Shown here piece after piece: positions 1 to 5,213 of a DNA stretch of 7,902 bases; within the stretch, counting starts at the first letter, position 1; each line of letters starts with the position of its first letter. The DNA lies in the NCBI GenBank assembly GCA_963693635.1, contig CAVOBC010000223.1, positions 1-7,902 on the forward strand, written 5' to 3'. The position numbers were made by a program, and so were the translations under genes. The notes below the pieces were generated by a model. It was not told where the DNA came from and searched no databases. It worked only from the letters and a program-made list of their open reading frames with translations. Origin of the DNA: CAVOBC01 sp963693635. GTDB lineage: Bacteria; Pseudomonadota; Gammaproteobacteria; Pseudomonadales; Azotimanducaceae.

Positions 1-1110
1 AAGTTCAAGCCCCGTGATGGTCTTGAACAGCATGCCGAAACGGACGTGATCGCAGTCGCCGTCGAACCGCACAGTAATGTGAAAGTGATACGACGATCCG
101 GTCTCAAGCAGGTTCACCCGCGAGCCGTCCGACCGGGCAAGATGCACCGTCTCGATAACCGCACCACGACTCACATAGGCAACCGGATTAATCGACAAAA
201 GCGCCGGGTCAAACGCGGTGCTGCCGTCGTCGTGGCCGCTACCCGTCACCGTCGCGAGCCTGTCATCAGGTTGTATAGACTCGACAGGTCGAACCGCAAC
301 AGTCGTTTCCATCGCTCGCCCTTCCTGCGATCCGCGCTTAACGATGGCTTCCCGCAGCTGCTGGTATTCACTCGCTGGTGCAAAAATCAACTTCTGATAC
401 TGGGCGACCACCGGTTCGACCGGTCCGGTCATGAGCAGTTCGCCCGCGTCCAGCAACAACGCCCGGTCGCACAACTCCAACACCAGCTGGGCGGCGTGCG
501 TAACAAATAGAATCGTAACGCCATCACGCCGCAACGAGCGGAGATGGTCATAACAACGCGCCTGGAACGCCTCGTCGCCGACGGCAAGCGCTTCATCGAC
601 GATAAGGACATCCGGGTCCATATTCACGGCGACCGCAAACGCAAGCCGCACGTACATGCCGCTCGAGTAATACTTGACCGGCTCGCCAACCAGATCACCG
701 ACACCCGAAAAGTCGATGATGCGATCGAGCCGGTCAGCCACCTCGGACCGCTCAAGACCCAGCAGGGCCCCCATAAGATAGATGTTCTCAATGCCCGAAT
801 ACTCAGGGTTAAAGCCCGCGCCGAGTTGCAGGAGCGCGCACACCCGCCCGTGGACCGTCGCAACACCAGCGGTCGACGTCTGGGTGCCACTCAGAATCTC
901 CAGCAACGTCGACTTGCCCGCACCGTTGGCGCCAAGCACGCCAACCGTCTCGCCTTTTTCAATCGTAAAACTGACATCCGTGAGAGCGGGTACATCGCGC
1001 GAGAACGGCCGCGAACGGAAGAGGCTCTGCCAGATACGATCCTGCGGTCGCTTGTAGACCCGGAAAACCTTCGACAGGCGATCGACCTGAATGCAGCCGT
1101 CAGAGGACAT
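1..1110 (-). CDS. wzt: ABC transporter ATP-binding protein Wzt with C-terminal glycan-binding extension (3' end cut by window)
   Basis: This is the ATPase of a polysaccharide ABC exporter and would act on the inner face of the cytoplasmic membrane with Wzm. I translated the minus strand from ATG at 1110; it stays open for 370 codons to the window edge, so the stop codon lies outside. Walker A GANGAGKST is at residues 60-68, the Q-loop glutamine is Q95 in LLQLGAGF, the signature is the Wzt-type YSSGM (148-152) in place of LSGGQ, Walker B VLIVDEAL is at 168-175 with catalytic E173, and the switch histidine is H205. After the ATPase (to about 225) comes a linker and then, from about residue 300, a segment resembling the beta-sandwich Wzt C-terminal domain, which in characterised systems binds the modified end of the glycan. 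The start is supported by GAGGG at 1118-1122, 7 bases upstream, inside wzm. The 11-base overlap with wzm implies translational coupling. The family call is firm; glycan specificity cannot be read. Confidence 0.93.
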   Translation of the reverse strand, partial: MSSDGCIQVDRLSKVFRVYKRPQDRIWQSLFRSRPFSRDVPALTDVSFTIEKGETVGVLGANGAGKSTLLEILSGTQTSTAGVATVHGRVCALLQLGAGFNPEYSGIENIYLMGALLGLERSEVADRLDRIIDFSGVGDLVGEPVKYYSSGMYVRLAFAVAVNMDPDVLIVDEALAVGDEAFQARCYDHLRSLRRDGVTILFVTHAAQLVLELCDRALLLDAGELLMTGPVEPVVAQYQKLIFAPASEYQQLREAIVKRGSQEGRAMETTVAVRPVESIQPDDRLATVTGSGHDDGSTAFDPALLSINPVAYVSRGAVIETVHLARSDGSRVNLLETGSSYHFHITVRFDGDCDHVRFGMLFKTITGLEL

Positions 1111-1879
1111 CGGCAAACCCTCGCGACAGCTTGCTGAATGTCACGTAGCCAGACACGGCGATGACGCTCGCAACGACGCTGTACAAACCCAGCACCCCGA
1201 GGTCCGGCCAAACGCCCTCTATGAGTGCAAGGCGAGCCTGCTCAATGGGGATGGTCAGCGGATTGAGCCGAATGAAGGGCTGCACCATTACCGGTAGTCG
1301 TTCAACCGGGAAAAAGACCGGAGACAAAAACAGAAAAGCGGTCGCAATCGCGCCAGTCACATGGCGGAGGTCACGAAAAAACACGGCTATAGCCGCCAGC
1401 ATCCAGCTCAGTCCCGTGAGCAGCACGACAAACGGTATCAGAATCATCGGGATAGCAAGCGCTGACCATGGGACATCGAATTCGAACCCAACCATCATCA
1501 GAAGCAGCACAACCAGATTGATGACCGCCTGGATGAGAACCTCGATGACGATGACAATCGACAGCACTTCCGGGGGAAAGGCGATTTTGCGCAGCACCGC
1601 CGCCTCATCGAGGACCGCATTCGGTGACCGGACCACACATTCAGCAAAGGCACCATGGATGATCAGACCCACATAGAGCATCACGGCAAAGAGTGGACCG
1701 CTCGCGTCATCAGCCCGCCACGAGACCCTGAAGACACCGACAAAGACGAGGCTGTACAGCGTCAGCATGAGCACGGGCGTAAGGACCGCCCAGCCAAAGC
1801 CGAGAAATGACCCCTGGAACATCCGCGTCATGTCGCGACGCACGAGTTCGACGATGAGGTTCACGCGCGCGAGCATCAC
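1100..1879 (-). CDS. wzm: ABC-2 type polysaccharide export permease Wzm
   Basis: This is the membrane permease that moves lipid-linked glycan across the inner membrane, powered by Wzt. The 259-residue length is normal for the family. The N-terminus (LIVELVRRDMTRMFQGSFLG) matches the usual cytoplasmic amphipathic start. About six hydrophobic segments follow, near residues 28-50, 63-83, 104-131, 141-168, 175-190 and 226-247. The stretch FLSPVFFPVERLP (184-196), followed by LNPLTIPIEQAR (205-216), is characteristic of ABC-2 polysaccharide exporters. The frame opens with GTG at 1879 directly followed by ATG at 1876; either could be used, an in-frame TAA lies about 50 bases upstream, and no clear Shine-Dalgarno precedes them. 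The stop codon lies inside the wzt start region (overlap 1100-1110), so the two subunits are probably made together. No convincing minus-strand promoter was found in 1880-2100. Confidence 0.92.
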   Translation of the reverse strand: MMLARVNLIVELVRRDMTRMFQGSFLGFGWAVLTPVLMLTLYSLVFVGVFRVSWRADDASGPLFAVMLYVGLIIHGAFAECVVRSPNAVLDEAAVLRKIAFPPEVLSIVIVIEVLIQAVINLVVLLLMMVGFEFDVPWSALAIPMILIPFVVLLTGLSWMLAAIAVFFRDLRHVTGAIATAFLFLSPVFFPVERLPVMVQPFIRLNPLTIPIEQARLALIEGVWPDLGVLGLYSVVASVIAVSGYVTFSKLSRGFADVL

Positions 1880-1905
1880 GCGGCTGCCAACGAAGGAACG
1901 ACTGA

Positions 1906-1934
1906 TTGCCAGCCTGATACGCCTCTCATATACT
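1906..1934 (+). promoter_or_regulatory. Candidate sigma70-type promoter for the plus-strand glycosyltransferase genes
   Basis: TTGCCA (1906-1911) and TATACT (1929-1934) are separated by exactly 17 bases, close to the sigma70 consensus. Transcription would begin near 1941 and read into the glycosyltransferase gene at 2155, leaving an untranslated leader of about 210 bases. The site lies just upstream of the divergent wzm start, so polymerase bound here could affect wzm expression. The match is seen directly; activity is inferred. Confidence 0.55.
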
Positions 1935-1971
1935 TACGGCCCCCTGGATCCTGCATACATTCCGTGCCCAC

Positions 1972-2004
1972 AGGGCGCGGCCGGACCCTCCCGCGACGCG
2001 CCCT
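1972..2004. repeat. 8-bp inverted repeat in the predicted 5' leader
   Basis: AGGGCGCG (1972-1979) is the exact reverse complement of CGCGCCCT (1997-2004), with 17 bases between the arms. It falls about 30-60 bases after the predicted transcription start and could fold as a leader hairpin or serve as an operator. In GC-rich DNA an 8-base match can arise by chance, so functional meaning is uncertain. Confidence 0.35.
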
Positions 2005-2141
2005 ACAAGGGCGGCCTGGCAAGCTGAAGCTCCGATCGATATACGCACTGTGCAACAAAAACACCGATTACACGGTCCAAGTAGCCTTGATCAGGAACCC
2101 CACGGGTCGGGTGCTCCCGTTACATCACCTGTTTCACCTGA

Positions 2142-2148
2142 AAGGGAG
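2142..2148 (+). promoter_or_regulatory. Shine-Dalgarno that decides a TTG start
   Basis: AAGGGAG sits 6 bases before the TTG at 2155. No comparable site precedes the upstream in-frame ATG at 2050. This places the start of the first plus-strand glycosyltransferase at the rare codon TTG. Confidence 0.65.
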
Positions 2149-2154
2149 ACCAAA

Positions 2155-3060
2155 TTGGACGCCGTGCCACGACTCTCCTTCATCATGGTGTCTTACTATA
2201 CCGGACCCGTTCTCCGCGAGGCCATTGACGCAGTGCTCGGCCAGGATTCAGCGATTGAGCTCATCCTCGTCAACAACGGCAATCCGCCCGAGACAGCTTG
2301 CACGCTCAGGGAGCTTGCCAGCGATGACCCACGGGTTACCCTCGTCAGCCGACCCGGCAACGTCGGCTTTGCCGCTGCCTGCAATGCCGGCTGCCTCAAA
2401 GCCACCGGCGACGTCATCGTCATTCTGAATCCCGACTGTGTTGTTGACGCTCACTGCGCCACCCAAGTACTCGACATCGCAGCATCGTTGCCGTCGCGCT
2501 GGTTGCTCGGCATCGACATTCGAAATCGAGACGGCAGTCCGCAACGGGGCGCACGGCGCAACCTGCCAACGCCGTGGATCGCATTCATTGAGTTGGCGGG
2601 CATCTACAAACTTGCGCCGCGCCATCCATACTTCAAACGCATCAACAACCACGATACAGCGTTGCCGGGCACCGAGGTGCCCGTCCCCGCCGTGAGCGGC
2701 GCCTTCATGGCAATGCGTCGCCACGACTACTGGTCCATCGGAGGCATGGACGATCACTACTTTCTTCACGTCGAAGACATCGACATGTTGCTGCGCTGGC
2801 AGAAATCAGGCGGTCAAACCTTCTTCACGCCACAGATTCAGGCGATGCACGCGATGAGTACCAGCAGGACCAATTGGCGGTTCATAGAATGGCACAAGAC
2901 CCGCGGCCTTTGCCGCTATTTCCGCACGCATTTTGAGTCCTACTATCCTCCGGGGTTCATCAGCATCCTGCAGGCGGGCCTGTATGCGAAGTACTTCCTG
3001 TCTATGATCGGCCGGGCACTGTCATCCACTTTTGCCCCCGCGGCGCGCGAAAAAAGATGA
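2155..3060 (+). CDS. Family 2 glycosyltransferase, WbbL-like (putative rhamnosyltransferase)
   Basis: This is a GT-A fold, family 2 glycosyltransferase that would transfer a sugar, plausibly rhamnose from dTDP-rhamnose, to the growing lipid-linked glycan at the inner face of the membrane. I place the start at TTG 2155 (301 residues), because AAGGGAG lies 6 bases upstream and the conserved fold begins at once (LSFIMVSYYTG, 7-17). Visible family features are ILVNNGN near 37-43, RPGNVGFAAACNAG at 66-79, the metal/nucleotide-binding NPD (92-94, in place of DXD), SGAFMAMRR (181-189) and the catalytic-type HVEDID (205-210). The C-terminal part, after about 240, is rich in aromatic and basic residues, as in WbbL-type enzymes, and may lie against the membrane. 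An in-frame ATG at 2050 would add 35 residues of unconserved character and is less likely. The next gene follows after 33 bases, suggesting one transcript. The family call is strong; the rhamnose assignment is tentative. Confidence 0.85.
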   Translation: MDAVPRLSFIMVSYYTGPVLREAIDAVLGQDSAIELILVNNGNPPETACTLRELASDDPRVTLVSRPGNVGFAAACNAGCLKATGDVIVILNPDCVVDAHCATQVLDIAASLPSRWLLGIDIRNRDGSPQRGARRNLPTPWIAFIELAGIYKLAPRHPYFKRINNHDTALPGTEVPVPAVSGAFMAMRRHDYWSIGGMDDHYFLHVEDIDMLLRWQKSGGQTFFTPQIQAMHAMSTSRTNWRFIEWHKTRGLCRYFRTHFESYYPPGFISILQAGLYAKYFLSMIGRALSSTFAPAAREKR

Positions 3061-3093
3061 GCACGCGCCGTCGCCGGTGCCTGCGTCAGGTCA

Positions 3094-4086
3094 ATGAAGT
3101 ATCAGAGTGAAATCGAGATGGATATGCCTGCTGTGATCGACCCAATCACAATTGGTGCGGTCATCGTGACCTATCGACCTGATATCGGCCTCTTCACCCG
3201 CATCGTAGCGGCCGTCTCAGAGCAGGCAGCGGGCGTCATGGTGTTCGACAACTCCGATGACGCCGCACACGCGTCGCGCATCAAGTCGACACTGCCAGAC
3301 GATGTTCACTACCGCTGGCGGCACGGCAACCTTGGCATAGGAAAGGCCCACAACGAGGGCATCGCCTGGGCAGAAACCGCCGGCTTCTCTCACCTGCTGG
3401 TGCTTGACCAGGACAGTCTGCCGCATCCCGGTATGATCGAACGCCTGACCTGCGCATTTCGTGAGATGGCAAAGACACAACGGGTCGCTGCGGTCGGTTC
3501 CGTCTATCTGCAGCCCGATTATCCACGGCTCGAAGCTTTTTTTATCCGCTACGGCTTTCCATTCTGCCGTCGTGCCTACGCCAAGGAGTTGGCGCCAGAC
3601 GAAATCGTCGGCGCGGACTGCCTGATCTCTTCCGGCACGTTGTTCTCGATCAGTGCCATTCATGAGGTGGGGGTCATGCGCGAATCGCTCTTCATCGATC
3701 ATGTGGACACCGAGTGGTTCCTTCGCGCTAATCGCCTTGGCTACCGGTCATTTGGTGTCGCCGGTGCGAATATGGACCACGCGTTGGGCGATCGATCCAT
3801 CAGCATATGGCTTGGCCGCTGGCGCAGCTACCCCGTTCACAACCCCATCCGGCACTACTATATTTTCCGTAACAGCCTGTTGCTCTATCGCATGCCGCAC
3901 GCCGTGTTCTCGTGGATATTTTTCGATCTGCGGCGATTGCTCCTGATCTCACTCTTCTGCGCCCTTGTGCTCGACCACAAACGTCACCATCTGCGGATGA
4001 TCCGACGTGGCATCGCCGACGGCTTGCGCGGGCGGGCGGGCAAGCTGCCGCACGACCTGGAGCCAGCGACAGGCCCCTCAGATTGA
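3094..4086 (+). CDS. Family 2 glycosyltransferase, RfbF-like rhamnosyltransferase
   Basis: This is a second GT-A family 2 enzyme of the bacterial rhamnosyltransferase (RfbF-like) type, predicted to add L-rhamnose from dTDP-rhamnose to the glycan. In the 330-residue reading, the fold opens with IGAVIVTYRPD (20-30). It continues with VMVFDNS (48-54), GNLGIGKAHNEGI (78-90) and VLDQDS (103-108), the DXD-type metal-binding segment in the form typical of this family. FIDHVDTEWFLRA (200-212) holds the likely catalytic acid region. A hydrophobic stretch near 276-293, flanked by arginines and histidines, could associate with the membrane. The start is uncertain: ATG 3094 has only a weak CAGG 3 bases away, and ATGs at 3118 and 3124 are alternatives that leave the fold intact. 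It follows the other glycosyltransferase by 33 bases, so the two are probably cotranscribed from the promoter near 1906. Confidence 0.85.
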   Translation: MKYQSEIEMDMPAVIDPITIGAVIVTYRPDIGLFTRIVAAVSEQAAGVMVFDNSDDAAHASRIKSTLPDDVHYRWRHGNLGIGKAHNEGIAWAETAGFSHLLVLDQDSLPHPGMIERLTCAFREMAKTQRVAAVGSVYLQPDYPRLEAFFIRYGFPFCRRAYAKELAPDEIVGADCLISSGTLFSISAIHEVGVMRESLFIDHVDTEWFLRANRLGYRSFGVAGANMDHALGDRSISIWLGRWRSYPVHNPIRHYYIFRNSLLLYRMPHAVFSWIFFDLRRLLLISLFCALVLDHKRHHLRMIRRGIADGLRGRAGKLPHDLEPATGPSD

Positions 4087-4266
4087 CTTTGACACTGACA
4101 TCCCGCAGCGTCAGGCTGGCATACGTCTGGCGGGCCCCAGAAGACCAGAAGACGTGATCACCTCACCCTGTAGAAGGTCGCCGATAGAGGGCCGCAGACA
4201 GAGTCGCCGAGTTCCGCCTGAAGAAGGCGCAGACCAAGCCTGCAAGCGGTCGCAGACGTCAGCTTT
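4087..4266. other. Non-coding stretch between converging genes
   Basis: These 180 bases separate the ends of the plus-strand glycosyltransferase gene and the minus-strand STN-like gene. They hold an imperfect hairpin right after the glycosyltransferase stop codon and three copies of CGCAGAC (4193, 4228, 4251). I see no reliable gene and no hairpin followed by a clear T-run, so any termination here is not of the classic intrinsic type. Confidence 0.5.
4102..4134 (+). terminator. Imperfect hairpin after the rhamnosyltransferase gene; possible transcript end
   Basis: The arm CCCGCAGCGT (4102-4111) can pair with ACGTCTGGCGGG (4123-4134) through 10 base pairs with two single-base bulges and an 11-base loop. 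It begins 16 bases after the stop codon. No T-run follows, so it fits a processing or 3' stability hairpin better than a rho-independent terminator. Confidence 0.3.
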
Positions 4267-5106
4267 TTAGTTGCCACTTGACTCCGCCTTCTTCAATTGA
4301 CTGGCGAGCACCGTGACATCTCGAACCGCCTGTTGAGTCAGTTGCCGAAGTTGCTCCTGCATCTCAGGGGTCACGGTGATGTCTGCAGGCGCAGCAGACA
4401 TCGCGCGGGGACGGCGCGGCTTTGACGCGATTTGGCCGCCAGAAGTCTGCAGCACACCTTGCCGAAATAGCTCCTGACTGCGCCTCACGACAGGGTTGTC
4501 GCTCAACACGCTCGCGCCGAACGGGCTCCGTGTCCCCTGATCTCCTGCGGCAGGTTGTCGGTTGGGCGAGGAAAGGGCCAGATCCGGGCGCGGTGGCGGC
4601 TCCATCGCTCCCCCACCGCGATTGTTCATCGCACTGGCATCAACCCGCGTGCCCGGCGCCTTTTTGTTCGATGACAGCTTTGAACCCCGCCGGGATTTAC
4701 CGTCCGTGACTGTTTGAACGACCTCGACGACCTCGTCGTACCGGGTATTGTCGACACCGGATTTCAGTCCAATCAGCAGTACACCGGTTACGTTGCCAGC
4801 CTCGCCGTACTTGAGAATGTGGTTATAGTTCCGAAGCAGTCGCGTCACCACCATTTCGAGGTTGCCACGCATCACCTCCGGTGCGCGTTCCCGCGGTTCG
4901 ATCAGTCCCCGGTCCTGCACGGCCAGCCCATGTTCACCTGCCAGTTGATCGAGGATCGCGCCGACTGACCTTCCCGCGCTCTCCACTCTGAGCTTCGCAG
5001 CCGGAGTCGCCGCAAGCCCGATCGCAGGCGCGAAACTCCCAACCGTCAGAAGCAGCATCAGCGCCAGGCCACGCCAGGGTGGGTTAGTCCGAAACTTTGC
5101 GATCAT
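4267..5106 (-). CDS. Exported protein with STN-like (secretin/TonB short N-terminal) domain; function unknown
   Basis: I do not recognise a specific gene. The 279-residue product begins MIAKFRTNPPWRG, followed by a hydrophobic core (about 14-30) and a likely signal peptidase site near AIGLAA-TPAA (residues 29-37), so it should reach the periplasm or beyond. Residues about 38-113 resemble an STN-type domain: a short strand (KLRVES), a helix (VGAILDQLAGEHGLAV), then GNLEMVVTRLLRNYNHILKY and a closing strand (GVLLIGL). This fold is found in secretins, TonB-dependent receptors and related envelope proteins. The middle (about 136-240) is rich in Pro, Ser, Arg and Gly and looks disordered; a polar helix closes the protein (about 246-275). 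The start is set by AAAGGAG 7 bases before ATG 5106. The frame stays open upstream to a GTG at 5217 overlapping the preceding stop codon, but that start lacks a Shine-Dalgarno and would bury the signal peptide. The gene lies 107 bases after the fusion-enzyme gene on the same strand. Confidence 0.75.
   Translation of the reverse strand: MIAKFRTNPPWRGLALMLLLTVGSFAPAIGLAATPAAKLRVESAGRSVGAILDQLAGEHGLAVQDRGLIEPRERAPEVMRGNLEMVVTRLLRNYNHILKYGEAGNVTGVLLIGLKSGVDNTRYDEVVEVVQTVTDGKSRRGSKLSSNKKAPGTRVDASAMNNRGGGAMEPPPRPDLALSSPNRQPAAGDQGTRSPFGASVLSDNPVVRRSQELFRQGVLQTSGGQIASKPRRPRAMSAAPADITVTPEMQEQLRQLTQQAVRDVTVLASQLKKAESSGN
4378..4402. repeat. 9-bp perfect inverted repeat inside the STN-like gene
   Basis: GATGTCTGC (4378-4386) and GCAGACATC (4394-4402) are exact reverse complements around a 7-base loop. 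The repeat lies in the 3' part of the gene, in the low-complexity region that encodes MSAAPADI. No T-run follows on either strand, so it is not an obvious terminator. It could be an mRNA hairpin, a protein-binding site or chance. Confidence 0.4.
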
Positions 5107-5113
5107 GGTGTCT

Positions 5114-5120
5114 CTCCTTT
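5114..5120 (-). promoter_or_regulatory. Strong Shine-Dalgarno that decides the start of the STN-like gene
   Basis: On the minus strand AAAGGAG is followed after 7 bases (AGACACC) by ATG at 5106. It favours this start over the in-frame GTG at 5217 and yields a protein that begins with a normal signal peptide. Confidence 0.75.
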
Positions 5121-5213
5121 TCCAAGCGCCGGAACAAATCATGAACGTGCTGCATGGCACTTGCGGGCCGGGGCTTCGCGCAGTCCACCAGCCATGTTGA
5201 CACGCCATCACAC

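Larger units (their letters stand above)
1880..2154. other. Divergent intergenic region between wzm and the glycosyltransferase genes
   Basis: These 275 bases hold no credible gene. They contain the plus-strand promoter candidate, an 8-base inverted repeat in the predicted leader, and the Shine-Dalgarno of the downstream gene. I found no JUMPstart or ops element (GGCGGTAG), the usual antitermination signal of enterobacterial polysaccharide operons, and no convincing promoter for wzm. Confidence 0.6.

Noticed and set aside
410..430. Tandem ACCGGT/CCGGT repeats
   Set aside because: They lie within wzt, encode part of the ATPase-domain end, and are short enough to be chance in GC-rich DNA.
46..1137. 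Plus-strand open frames of 154 and 197 codons
   Set aside because: They lie antisense to wzt, whose minus-strand frame carries all ABC ATPase motifs; their translations are Arg/His-rich with no family resemblance.
429..1211. Minus-strand short frames of 60, 88 and 106 codons
   Set aside because: They are in other frames than wzt and overlap its coding sequence; they appear only because wzt itself runs off the window edge.
2248..2769. 173-codon minus-strand frame opposite the first glycosyltransferase
   Set aside because: It is the antisense of a clear GT2 gene and has no recognisable domain or ribosome binding site.
3217..3702. 161-codon minus-strand frame opposite the second glycosyltransferase
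   Set aside because: It is the antisense shadow of the RfbF-like gene with no independent support.
4215..4229. CGCCT-GAAGA-AGGCG hairpin as an intrinsic terminator
   Set aside because: The stem has only 5 base pairs and no T-run follows on either strand; too weak to call.
4007..4270. Plus-strand frame of 87 codons running into the convergent intergenic stretch
   Set aside because: It starts inside the RfbF-like gene in another frame, has no Shine-Dalgarno and encodes a low-complexity Arg/Pro/Ser sequence.
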